Shown: positions 30,401-37,199 of the stretch, piece after piece
Layout of the letters: every line of letters starts with the position of its first letter
Position numbering within the stretch: position 1 is the first letter of the stretch
Position numbers and translations under genes: made by a program
Notes under the pieces: model-generated
Database searches by the model: none
Seen by the model: the letters and a program-made list of their open reading frames with translations, nothing else
Told to the model about the DNA's origin: nothing
From: Limnomonas spitsbergensis
Lineage: Eukaryota > Chlorophyta > Chlorophyceae > Chlamydomonadales
Assembly (NCBI GenBank): GCA_037349105.1
Contig: JAYJMM010000083.1
Location: 1,674,001 to 1,738,000 of the forward strand
Direction: 5' to 3'
Length of the DNA: 64,000 bases

Positions 30401-31810
30401 GTGTCAGCCCTGGAGGCTGAGACCGGGGATCGGGCGGAGCCCCAGACAGCCCCGGACAGTACCAGCAGACCACTTGCAGGAGACCTGGACAGCAGGAAGC
30501 CATGGTCCAGCAATGCGCTTCGCCCCAGCCATGAGGGCAGGGGGCTTCTAGGAGAGGAGAATGAAGACCCTTCGGAAGGGCCACCATCACTGGTGCAGGA
30601 TTCAGAGTCGGAGGATGAGTGGGGCGCTGACAGAAGCCCGTGCCCAGCAAGGATCAGCCTCACAAGAGCTGATGCAGGGGATGCAGATGGGAGGGAAGAG
30701 CCAACCAACGCAGGCCCTGGACCAGGGAGTCCAGTGTGGGGCCGCGAGGAGGACTTGTTACAGCTACGGCAGGAGTGGATGCGCGATGTTGCTCAGGAGC
30801 AAGCCGCCATGAAAGAGCGCAGAACCAGGAGAGCCGAGATAGAGCGCAGCAGCAAGGTCGCGCTAGAGGAGAAGGCACACAAGGTCGCAGCGGGGGCCAG
30901 CCCGCGGCAGGCAGCAGACCAATGCGCTGGTGAGCCCAAGGGGGCAGCAGCAAGCAAGGCAAGCAGCAGGAGCCCAGGGGACGCCCAGATCAGCCCGCCA
31001 GCACAGGCAGCAGCAGGGGAGCCCTGGGGTGATCCAGCAGCATACAGCACGGAACGCTGGGTGGCAGTGCTCAGGCACTTCGTGGATGAGCTAGACGTGC
31101 TAAGAAGGCAGGAAATGGGGCAGCAAGAGGCAAGCCAGGAGGCTAGCCTCGTTTTCCGGCTCAGAATGCTGCCACAGCCCGATCCGAACCCCAGGATGGG
31201 AGGTTACAGCAGGGCGGTCAGGGAGCTACAGGAGGAGCTGACGGAGAGAATATCAGCCCTCACCAAGATGGGAGCAAAGGGAGTGGACGCCCAACAGCCG
31301 TCGGACAGCCGCAGCAGCCAGGCCCGAACCAGCAGGGGGGAGGACCTTGCAAGAAGGGCTGCCAGCGCTCGGGCAACCTTGCGACAGGGCTGTGGGCCTG
31401 AGGAGCCCGCGGGTGCCGGCAGCAGCAAGACTGTGCAGCGCGCCATTCACAGGCGGGAGCGGCTGGCACAGGGCAGCACAGGTCAGATACCAGGAGCAGG
31501 GCCAGCAAGGACCGGTGCGGCTTGGGCTGACACTGCCGAGTTGCGGGGAAAAAGTCAAAAAAGGCTAGGCGGCGCGCGGGAAAGGCGCAGAGGGCAGCCG
31601 AGGACAGGAACCGTGGCAGCAGACCAGGAATGGACTGCCAGTCCTGCCACTCAGGATCAGCCAGGTGGATCTGGAGATCACATGGGCCAGTGGGCAGCAG
31701 AGGCCAGCGCAGAGCGCAGAGCCAGGCGTACAGCCCGCAGAACACCTACCGCAGCAACCCACGAGGCAGATGCCAGCTTGCAGAGGACTCCTCACCTGTA
31801 CAGCATTTAA
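21425..31810 (+). CDS. Giant Gag-protease polyprotein of the retrotransposon (3,461 aa)
   Basis: Residues 1-800 are Gln/Arg/Glu/Ser-rich and disordered, with decapeptide-like repeats around 640-710 (EPPRGQA, EQPSQHSQ). About 815-1085 is helical and capsid-like. A CCHC zinc knuckle (CYQCGSTAHLARDC) lies near 1165. A retropepsin-like active site (ALMDSACS, Asp 1419, DSA in place of DTG/DSG) follows. A second, variant knuckle (CVLCGEPGPHSPEAC) begins at 1695, a predicted coiled coil covers about 1810-1890, and a third knuckle (CFNCQKPGHFANAC) begins at 2088. The remaining ~1,350 residues have no family I recognise; two related stretches (VHQLMEHPALRDRAF; VHQWMRWERRAWRDN) suggest an internal duplication. 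Expected role: particle assembly, RNA binding and polyprotein cleavage. The start ATG is the first in frame after the leader. No internal stop is present despite the length. Confidence 0.88.
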   Translation: MTDVDLNPDRHQHPDAQRRSGRLRGLEPGVNLMEASDELAAEALLVAAKLAGPVEPPAGNCKVPEPGRVPPREAGAQADGSALVTRKGIGRGGPVPADFRGSLEFEQWQTQAGTPELILDQATEVSQSCDTRQSCEPKATPQQNPPRVSRVAQRVKDEPSQPDQRAEEAAAPREVAGCDKTCPDKQRMKAEEMEARSMPAGVKHEEAEPQPAAGRQSSQVGKEREKSAVPVGNPWADQISEEELSDPVQEEKGQQSKTGLRPRQQLRPRRVLVRRGAGSTVYGTPLSRFPPSVGRPVQKSKEGSSSLTQRDDSHKEILRGFFHDPSGAHDTSPSEPERSRAGGAVCGKKESEVHMQPIGWTGILQWATDLWKQVCSRTFLHFQDQVTAIEEFKAHHLRGWATKAMLGIPHTGQDRATLLAALGQVSKGRAGREAALAVKAFADEWCNEVTGNQVEPGSEPEEEEDQAWEGFETAVQRPEELREVQRWQQQARAAPTPALRSEAFEVSSEPSLRGRPRGREAPRASSPAASERAELTSRSLARMAEQGTATRRASRQESYALLRIVEDKENTYQETQVDYIKEFLRNRQTGTASGTRRNEPAGSARSSGPRIQEAREETQSDSYARNYTGGTQPGWQGQEPPRGQAYNREQPSQHSQEPPREQADGREQPSQQSQEHPRGPAEHSRGVRQERQDQELPRGQAEPGRAQSWRPGSDSRPGRSESERLPPEGSRSSAGRAGRQPSREDHDQEEDYYRHDRYHSGRSPSRGGGGGSRSRSESVDSGPGGADRRRPGARQESSDQEMKRLEREQARVNLQLQQQMVLQLAGVAKFTKIPAIQGNVPVLDMSHPGAVAARKYCQACGYWGSHNRLALSDDPPALAVVAGEIAGSCQSPSAMTMLVKSLVKLWDSKPASVGQLMVAIRAAPHAGDRAAREAERIRGMWVAPAEEQCCEASLLTLWIKVVQAEVGKPTSDERTAISNLRLGVKTTLDPDVKPEETVEAFAHRVLSTAELLQISRDAVDHFGRRHSVSHLFHDGLPALAKAKLSKFVMTVPGYLSMTDEDQIAVLTQQVVLWEKFALEMGDLGGASLKQMASGPGQGEAQSNRTRKERTGQWEMRTRLEGAGNPAGAAAAQQQRSDKPRGVTWADQSGAPNYSAEGAAWAVKACYQCGSTAHLARDCRAPRPRDERRPTPLAADITAGQPRPQQQQYPLPPRPQQGQPAGRPYERNQNNRQYQRPGPGQGGQAQQAAHVSHLSSPTGQAEPEGWQQTMAEMLSESVALMTQVGLVPKSAGFKQAAHNARPRSFLPEPCPEEEPEQRLVEPASRKGAKRLVLSKLADDMSDIRLQVFKLNERLTALSFTTMPMGSEDHRGKASKGRQESKVVTAAPRLQYFKNDRSNLEQCVGLMVKGKVLVAQKALMDSACSCHVITVNIAEQLVAMGAELIRTDEKIRTTDNAGADLYGVLFIYVVYGYGGPNAIMEPTMVRVVKTPPDAYEHLVGNPEFLKYNGVLEAAGRLTLRPRDGPQTVRRVRDLTLPLVLASPAGGYQAAAVAWAGIRCGFAEREGWPAARVEEEHEPLLQHAMATHAGAAMRTDQKVGQSRGTAAGAGRSTADASRSSREDPQETASRPRQCGQAQAAVPRKGKVDAKAAASQPSQAAAQAEANAGVAMALKADAKSPYQKEVIRRCLEASPRYPCVLCGEPGPHSPEACDQRIRRILQKPAAVPTAQGTSPGARKRVDFGGAAAARAAPAGSIRRSEVRVPGKGEMAGAADEGVREDAPEAANRGQRELVSKEESEESEESKEEDVHERTSPTYMRLLRLHQTVELLQHDVKAREELLYRQAAATIEYLRLQQVRWTGLQDANIRLTEVQQQYILRADQLRALYANLGNQQAGEPLQSTIPGDPELAGHMAVMFQTADEFAEEDEGLSQEKLQEQEQQATGQQEPGGSGGARQASGETRVRHRGSTPDDNVHTETRERSRSAQRTRSAERRGAVPTPEARTQRPDRDDSFDRPRGRRQQSPSGDRGSQPRGRSQERGTGSHARPYQPEQRMQDRRGASGQSPPGRAQAGRSWMGGQRNVLGPHDGGVCFNCQKPGHFANACPEQGEALQPGDSSQFDRSLTAGGPDRSWGVRGPGRSQEVSEDTMRRAYEAAKEVSFEEWKRRQEAAGPSELPGPPGRPGPAGQSYNSRWVSQERHTCMMSVHEGFGQNAATQVVSYQAAAMPVTFQVVPEGQVAQQRHHWQMVVETLAMNHYGTRPAGSARSMAHAVEFLRNLQQRGCPAPCEGWPGILQQFLDKEWDIYNAQMDEFERIEQEAGLQHRVDEWETSSSGDGTSASEEGHEPQAPVTVLEEEAAMLCPGTLEGNADTGGEVAGAAAGTRNGLSRQDHHPGAKGAAAMSPEDNTAGAVRTHHSTTSRSSAARWEEEDRGLQRSRSRGERPAAGNEDSQFTQAGTGRRGRSGSRGRVRPEPDPPRLPESRCFVQWYRLGEEMPEASSSEAMITLPAQSKDGLCRLQNHRLLEGRSQTCVNIAAAMQAVARLIFPWDAVTAILLGAALKGFIQPSTRMEDYMQRGWSRHPIYAYSVGEMVDLAVKEGITAVAAADRAHPDVPDSARTEEVWQGAQPGFMRTPWAEDCVHQLMEHPALRDRAFYVPVQALGEHGGGDRSEDGTYSGAGLCHADRPRRCEATVEASVTIPRMVAGQAVPWGMDPGEARAAIPVQQLVTYYYEELEEGEMPVSAAWIHMHASRDDMPVFLFARCEGNVAITRCASVDEAEFHAHTHARGADPATWAVMLMALQRVLLPGQLSAAMRHVWGVDDQWAPLEMTDCPTWPYGAQRSPADGPMWEDEEEFARSPFAVERLEACVHQWMRWERRAWRDNRASSVVPYWQANGMTVQLWRQAHPAGVRTLHPLFRGAGSDTYMEELEELRTQPVPGRWMVGRWGSRYWDPAAISDGPIQDTYQEPTEQGHVAFVTTLGATASSWEWLEPMEDMEVSALEAETGDRAEPQTAPDSTSRPLAGDLDSRKPWSSNALRPSHEGRGLLGEENEDPSEGPPSLVQDSESEDEWGADRSPCPARISLTRADAGDADGREEPTNAGPGPGSPVWGREEDLLQLRQEWMRDVAQEQAAMKERRTRRAEIERSSKVALEEKAHKVAAGASPRQAADQCAGEPKGAAASKASSRSPGDAQISPPAQAAAGEPWGDPAAYSTERWVAVLRHFVDELDVLRRQEMGQQEASQEASLVFRLRMLPQPDPNPRMGGYSRAVRELQEELTERISALTKMGAKGVDAQQPSDSRSSQARTSRGEDLARRAASARATLRQGCGPEEPAGAGSSKTVQRAIHRRERLAQGSTGQIPGAGPARTGAAWADTAELRGKSQKRLGGARERRRGQPRTGTVAADQEWTASPATQDQPGGSGDHMGQWAAEASAERRARRTARRTPTAATHEADASLQRTPHLYSI

Positions 31811-34800
31811 GGGGATCCTTACGGGGACGCTCCAGCTGATACTGGTGTGGCTCCTGCTGTCGGTGTGTGTGCCAGGGGCGCGAGCCACCGAGCAGGGGGT
31901 ACGAGGAGGAGGATTTACAGCAGGCCAAGGGGCTTTTGTGTCTGGACAAGAGGCAGCAGCGAAGCTGTCGTCTGGATGGTTGCGCCCGCCAGCAGTCATT
32001 CCCATGGGGGGTGCCAGCAGGAGGGGTACCTGCAGCCAGCAGGAGAGCTGGCAAAGCGGCAACGACACTGGCAGGGAAGAGCCGCCCGCGGAGGACGACC
32101 CGCAGGCGGCTGAGATGATCGACATGTTCCAGCCGGGGGGAGTCGTGGAGCCGCCCGCGGAGTACGTCAAAACCAAGGAGGGGTGGCTGCTGGGCCAGCA
32201 CCCCGACTTCACTGCGGAACAGCAGGAGAGCCTGGAGCAGAGCCTCAGGGATCGCCAAGGGGCGTTCGCTTACTCCATGGAGGATCTACCAGGCTACTGC
32301 GGCACGCAGGGTGAGTTTACGCTGGCTTTAGAAGACGAGGTCAGTTCGTGCTTTCAAAAGTCCAGGGACATGCCGCCACCCAAAGCAGCCATTTTAAAAG
32401 AAAAGTGCCAGCCAATGATACAGGCAGGTATCATCGTCAAAGTACCCCAGGGGGGGCCTATCAAGTTTGCGGCCAACTCAGTAGTAGCAGCCAAGAAGAG
32501 TGCTGAGACTGGGGAGTGGACTGACCATCGGATAGCGCACGATATGCGCAGGTTAAACCTGCGTACGGCTAAGCAGGTGTTTGCAATCCCCAGGATGGAG
32601 ACTATTTTTCAGAACCTGGGAACTGCCAAGATATTCAGCAAGGTTGATCTCCGGTCGGGGTTCATGCAGATCCCTATAAAGGTCGAGGACCAGCCTAAGA
32701 CAGCTTTCTGGATGGGACCTGAGCTTTGGATGTACACAAAGCTCAACTTCGGTCTGCGCAATGGACCTCCCTTCTTTCAGCGTATGATGGAAGAGGAGAT
32801 TGCCAGGGCAGGCCTGAGTGCGTTCTGCGTGGCATTCATTGACGATCTGCTAGTGTACAGTGACACACCGGCAGAACACATCAGGCATGTGGAGCTGATG
32901 TTAGACATGCTCCACAGTGTAGGATTAAGGGCGCACCCCGACAAGTCCCTGTTTGGGTGTGCAACGGTAGAGTACCTGGGTCACAATGTGTCGGCCCAGG
33001 GGCTCACGCCGCACGCAGCCAAGATAGCAGCGGTTATGGCGCTGCCAGAGCCCACATCGGTGAAAAACATTCAGGAGGTCATGGGATTCTTGAATTTCTA
33101 CCGGTGCTACGTCCCGGATTTCTCGAAAAAAGCGGCATGCATCAACGCATTGCTGGTCAAGGGGGTCCCGTTTGTGTGGGGGCCAGAGCAGTCGCAGGCG
33201 TTCCAGTTGATCAAAACAGAGATGTGCGAGGGCGGAAGAGTTCTGCGCAGGCCAGATTACAGTGGGACAGGGCCAGACGGCAAGGGGCCGCCAAGGCCGT
33301 TCTTGCTGTACACAGATTTCTCTAAGCAGGGCATAGGTGCCGTGCTAGGGCAGTGTGACGACAGCGGGCGGGAGTATATGGTGGCATGCACGTCCAGATC
33401 CCTGAACAAGAGCGAGAGGAACTATTCCTCGTTCCAGGGGGAGATGCTGGCCGCAGTGTATGCAGCACGCACATACCGTCACATGCTGTTTGGGTGCAAG
33501 GTGCATCTCATCACTGACCATGAGCCGCTCACTTACCTCATGGACAATCAGACGTTGGTAGGCCAGCACGCTATGTGGGCTCTCATGCTTCAAGAGCTGG
33601 ACATTACCATTGTCCACCGCTCAGGGGCATGCCATCAGAATGCGGACATCCCGTCCAGATCGCCACTCCCATCCTCAGCTGACCGCACGGGGGCCAGGCT
33701 TGATACAGCCGCTCCCGAGCCGGCAGCCCAGGAGGAGGCAGGGGGGAAGCAGGTAGCTTTACTCACGGGGTTGGGCAGAGTGAACCAGTGGCATGCAGAC
33801 CAGATGGTGCGCATGGCACAGGAAGGCAGAAGAAGAGTACAGATACTGCGAGCTGCAGAGTCAGCTTGCGTGACAGCGCCGGTAGGGCAGGAGATATCCT
33901 CTGCCGCCACTGACGATGATGAGCAGGCGCAGCCTGTCAGTACAGCAGAACAGGCATTCAGCAACAGGGAGCGGGCCAGGACAATGATCAGTGATGTTCT
34001 TGCTGACCTGCCCCGGGTGACGCCCCCTCATTCACATGCAGGCCTGGATACAGCTTGCCTGTCGGGTGGGGCTGTGCGGGCCATGGAGACCGAGGGAGTC
34101 GTCCTTTTCGAGCCCTTTGGAGGTATGTGTTCAGGGTTGGAGATGGTGCTCAGGGCGGGTATCCCGGTGGTGCAGTACTTGTATGCTGATATCAGTGAGG
34201 AAGTCAGAGAGATCGCAGGGGGTCGCCTGGTGCAGTTGCACAGGAGATACCCTCAGTTGTTTCCGGTCAAAGCGTTTGATAAGGCGTTCAGAGCGTTGCC
34301 CCAGGATGTGTATGCCATTACGGCAAAGCACCTCCAGGAGGCGGGCGCCCAGGAGGGGCGCCAGTGGTTCATGGTAGCAGGCTGGGAGTGCCAGGACCTC
34401 TCGTCAGCAGGCAAGGGGCGTGGGCTCGAGGGAGAGAGAAGCAAGTCTTTCTTCCCGTTAGTCAAGCTGTTGGGTACACTACAGTTCCTGCAGGGGCCTA
34501 GGCCGCCAGCGTACCTGATTGAGAATGTGGCAATGCAGTTGAATCAGAAGAGTGTGAAGGCCAGTGTTGAGGCTTTTCAGGAGGTGTGCAGGATTCTGGG
34601 AACACCGGCGCTGTTTGACGCAGCGCAGGTGGGGTCTTACGCCCACCGCACCCGCAACTATTGGGGGAATATCGCCCCTGCAGCAGATATTGAGTTTGTG
34701 ATTCGTGCGTCAACCAGACCCCACGGGGGGATAGTAAACGACATTCTAGACAAGGGTAGCAAGGCCCAGGTCGTCTCATGCCCGGACAATGGGGGGTATC

Positions 34801-37199
34801 GCATCAACGTAACAGGACAGCCCAGGAAGGTGCTGCCGTGTCTGATGGCCACGCCCTCGTCATATGCTTTTCGGAACGGGCAGAATGGGATGGTGTACAG
34901 ATCCATGGGGGACTTGCAGGAGCCTAATGCAAATGAGCGTGAGCGTGCCATGGGGTACGCTGTGGGGTCCACATTGCCGCGCCCAGACTTCCCAGAGGCG
35001 GCCAGGAGGGCAGCCTTGGGCAGGTGCATGGATTCGTGGGCACTGGGTGCATGGCTCAATGTGGCACTTGAGTGTGCTAAAATCATACCAGAGGAATTGA
35101 AACGCAGGGCAAGGCTGCCAGGCCCGGACAGGGACCCAGTGCTGGGTGCAACCTTAATGTCCAGCCACTATGCCCTTGCTACTGCAGGAAACGCATGCTC
35201 TGGCAGCGGGGAGGTGGCCGCGTCATACAGGCAGTGCCTGGGAGAATCGGCTGCGGCAGACTGGGCCGACGCAGCACAGGAACCAGGTGGGAACACGCCT
35301 GAGGGGCAAGTTGTGGTTGAAAGCGTGGTGACCAGGGTCACAGAGGGTGAGAAGGACCCGCCAGGATGCCCTGCAGGACCATCGGTCAGGGTTGATGTGT
35401 GGGCAGACGAACCTGTATTGAGGTTTCTCCGTGAGAAGACATACGTTCAGGGAACAGAGCTAGGAGAACAGACCAGAATACAGCGCAGAGCGGCGCCGTT
35501 CCAGTGGGAATCAGAGAGGGGAGGAGTACTGATGAGACTCATGCCTGACGGTAGACGATGTGTGGTGCCCAGGCCAGAAGACAGGCTTGCAGTGATCCAG
35601 ACAGCCCATGCCGGTACGGGCCACTTTGGCAGTCACCGCACGGCCTTCATGGTCATGCAGCAGCACTGGTGGCGGGGACTCAGGGCAGCAGTCAAGAAGG
35701 CCGTGCAGGAATGTGGTGTGTGTGACAGGGCCAGGGCGTCCACATTCAACCACATACAGCCCAACCTGCACCCACTTCCCATTGAGGGGTTGTTTTTCCG
35801 GTGGGGAGTGGACCTGTGTGGTCCATTTACGACCACTTCCAGGGGCAATCGGTTTGTGATGGTTTGTGTGGAGCATTACTCCAAATGGGTGGAGTTGATT
35901 CCCATTCCAAGCAAGGCGTCTGATGTGACGGCCTTGGCATTCTTTCAAAATGTGGTTGCACGATTCGGGGGATGCGCAGAGGTGGTGACAAACCAGGGAA
36001 CAGAGTTCCAGGGTGAGTTTCAGGACATGTTGTTGGACTGCTTCATTGACCACCGCACCACTTCTGCCAACCACCCCCAGGCAGACGGGCTATCAGAGAG
36101 GGCTGTCCAGACCCTCAAGGCAGGCCTGCGCAAGTGCTGCGAGGAGGGCAGCAGCGACGAGTCCTGGGACAAGATGGTGCCCTGGGTAGCCCTAGGCTTC
36201 CGATGCTCGCCGCAGCAGGCCACGCGCATGGCGCCGTACGAGGTGCTGTTCGGACAGAGACCCACCTTCCCCTCCAGAGTGGGGGCGGACCTCTGGAGCA
36301 CAGCCAAGGTGGCAACAGCAGAGGAGGCAGCAGACCTGCTCTTGGCCAGAGTGGCCAGGATCAAAGAGGCACTGCCAGTCGCGGGTGAGCATCTAAAAAT
36401 TGCGCAGCACCGCGACAAGCTGCGATATGCACGCATTCGTGGGGGAGGGTATGTCCCCCAGGTCAGGCGTTTTGCAGAGGGAGATTACGTGTATGTGAAG
36501 TATTCATCAGAGCGACGCAGCCTCGATCCCAAGGCCAGGCCTGAGATCCTCAGGGTAAAAACACTGGGGGCGACGGGAACCTTAGTGTTGGAAGGGGCAG
36601 ATGGCCTCATAGTTACAGAGAATGCAGTCAATTGTTCTCCATGCCACTTGCCCAACCTCAGGGGAGTGGTTGATTTCAGTGGAACCAGACCCAATAACAG
36701 CCTGTCATGCGAGGTGTGCCAGCTGCCCGACCGCGGAGAGGTGATGCTTTTGTGTGATGCCTGCAATACAGGTTGGCACATGGATTGCTTGGTACCAGTA
36801 CTTGAGGAGGTGCCTGAGGGCGAGTGGTTGTGCCCAACTTGCGCGACTGAGGACAAGGGAGCTGAGCCCGCAGCAGGGGCTGGACCCGCTGCAGAGGATT
36901 GCAGTGTGCAGGTCCAGGGGCGGCCGAGCCCGGCAGCCAGAGCGGCTGCCAGGACAGCCCAGGAGGCCAACGTCATGGACAGGCCTGAGGTGGAAGTCAT
37001 GGCCACCAACCCAGCAACAAGGCAGATGGAGCGGGGCATCGCAAGACCAATGGCGAACGGATTGTACGACATCTCGTACACCACTGGCCGGGGAGAGGCC
37101 AATGTCACCCCGAGAGCAGTTACAAGAAGGGCTAAGGTGGCCAAAGAAGCAGCAAGGGAGGAAGAGGTGTCAGCCCTTGAGGAGCTTACCGAGACCTGA
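31665..37199 (+). CDS. Pol polyprotein: RT, RNase H, DNMT3-like methyltransferase, integrase, PHD finger
   Basis: Open for 1,844 codons, in the +1 frame relative to the gag ORF and overlapping it by 146 nt. The first ATG is at 31,665, but real expression may use a frameshift. Residues ~45-75 hold a hydrophobic segment (LQLILVWLLLSVCVPGARA). Reverse transcriptase: SKVDLRSGF (Asp 328) and AFIDDLLVYSD (Asp 393-394). RNase H: LLYTDFSKQGIG (Asp 551), FQGEMLA, LITDHEPLTYL. Methyltransferase about 812-1140. Integrase: HHCC zinc finger near 1312, VDLCGPF, then TNQGTEF, where Asn 1443 replaces the second catalytic Asp, and GLSERAVQTLK (Glu 1478). PHD finger about 1682-1727, C4HC3. The last ~110 residues are basic. 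RT-RNase H-integrase order is that of Ty3/Gypsy; a PHD finger stands where chromoviruses carry a chromodomain. The Asp-to-Asn change would disable this copy's integrase. Confidence 0.93.
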   Translation: MDLEITWASGQQRPAQSAEPGVQPAEHLPQQPTRQMPACRGLLTCTAFKGILTGTLQLILVWLLLSVCVPGARATEQGVRGGGFTAGQGAFVSGQEAAAKLSSGWLRPPAVIPMGGASRRGTCSQQESWQSGNDTGREEPPAEDDPQAAEMIDMFQPGGVVEPPAEYVKTKEGWLLGQHPDFTAEQQESLEQSLRDRQGAFAYSMEDLPGYCGTQGEFTLALEDEVSSCFQKSRDMPPPKAAILKEKCQPMIQAGIIVKVPQGGPIKFAANSVVAAKKSAETGEWTDHRIAHDMRRLNLRTAKQVFAIPRMETIFQNLGTAKIFSKVDLRSGFMQIPIKVEDQPKTAFWMGPELWMYTKLNFGLRNGPPFFQRMMEEEIARAGLSAFCVAFIDDLLVYSDTPAEHIRHVELMLDMLHSVGLRAHPDKSLFGCATVEYLGHNVSAQGLTPHAAKIAAVMALPEPTSVKNIQEVMGFLNFYRCYVPDFSKKAACINALLVKGVPFVWGPEQSQAFQLIKTEMCEGGRVLRRPDYSGTGPDGKGPPRPFLLYTDFSKQGIGAVLGQCDDSGREYMVACTSRSLNKSERNYSSFQGEMLAAVYAARTYRHMLFGCKVHLITDHEPLTYLMDNQTLVGQHAMWALMLQELDITIVHRSGACHQNADIPSRSPLPSSADRTGARLDTAAPEPAAQEEAGGKQVALLTGLGRVNQWHADQMVRMAQEGRRRVQILRAAESACVTAPVGQEISSAATDDDEQAQPVSTAEQAFSNRERARTMISDVLADLPRVTPPHSHAGLDTACLSGGAVRAMETEGVVLFEPFGGMCSGLEMVLRAGIPVVQYLYADISEEVREIAGGRLVQLHRRYPQLFPVKAFDKAFRALPQDVYAITAKHLQEAGAQEGRQWFMVAGWECQDLSSAGKGRGLEGERSKSFFPLVKLLGTLQFLQGPRPPAYLIENVAMQLNQKSVKASVEAFQEVCRILGTPALFDAAQVGSYAHRTRNYWGNIAPAADIEFVIRASTRPHGGIVNDILDKGSKAQVVSCPDNGGYRINVTGQPRKVLPCLMATPSSYAFRNGQNGMVYRSMGDLQEPNANERERAMGYAVGSTLPRPDFPEAARRAALGRCMDSWALGAWLNVALECAKIIPEELKRRARLPGPDRDPVLGATLMSSHYALATAGNACSGSGEVAASYRQCLGESAAADWADAAQEPGGNTPEGQVVVESVVTRVTEGEKDPPGCPAGPSVRVDVWADEPVLRFLREKTYVQGTELGEQTRIQRRAAPFQWESERGGVLMRLMPDGRRCVVPRPEDRLAVIQTAHAGTGHFGSHRTAFMVMQQHWWRGLRAAVKKAVQECGVCDRARASTFNHIQPNLHPLPIEGLFFRWGVDLCGPFTTTSRGNRFVMVCVEHYSKWVELIPIPSKASDVTALAFFQNVVARFGGCAEVVTNQGTEFQGEFQDMLLDCFIDHRTTSANHPQADGLSERAVQTLKAGLRKCCEEGSSDESWDKMVPWVALGFRCSPQQATRMAPYEVLFGQRPTFPSRVGADLWSTAKVATAEEAADLLLARVARIKEALPVAGEHLKIAQHRDKLRYARIRGGGYVPQVRRFAEGDYVYVKYSSERRSLDPKARPEILRVKTLGATGTLVLEGADGLIVTENAVNCSPCHLPNLRGVVDFSGTRPNNSLSCEVCQLPDRGEVMLLCDACNTGWHMDCLVPVLEEVPEGEWLCPTCATEDKGAEPAAGAGPAAEDCSVQVQGRPSPAARAAARTAQEANVMDRPEVEVMATNPATRQMERGIARPMANGLYDISYTTGRGEANVTPRAVTRRAKVAKEAAREEEVSALEELTET
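34098..35080 (+). other. DNMT3-like cytosine-5 DNA methyltransferase domain within Pol
   Basis: Conserved motifs appear in order. Motif I is LFEPFGGMCSGLEM (cofactor loop, residue ~816). Motif IV is AGWECQDLSSAGKGRG with the nucleophile Cys 909. Motif VI is PAYLIENVAMQL (ENV). Motif VIII is QVGSYAHRTRNYWGNIAP. Motif IX/X is represented by NERERAMGY and then GRCMDSWALGAWLNVAL. The LFF-L spacing, ENV context and AHR.R.YWGN stretch match DNMT3 rather than DNMT1. The Pro normally before the catalytic Cys is Glu here (Asp in the second copy). It would methylate cytosine in DNA if active. Activity is unproven, and the altered motif makes loss or change of activity possible. Confidence 0.9.
36702..36848 (+). 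other. PHD finger at the C-terminus of the integrase
   Basis: C4HC3 pattern: CEVC, then LLCDACNTGWHMDCL, then a WLCPTC ending. PHD fingers of this kind bind histone H3 tails. The position after the integrase core suggests a role in choosing insertion sites by chromatin state, by analogy with chromodomain integrases. The second copy keeps the same finger. Confidence 0.92.

Noticed and set aside
34098..35080. Methyltransferase as a host gene or bacterial contamination
   Set aside because: It is in frame between RNase H and integrase in two separate copies, so it belongs to the element.
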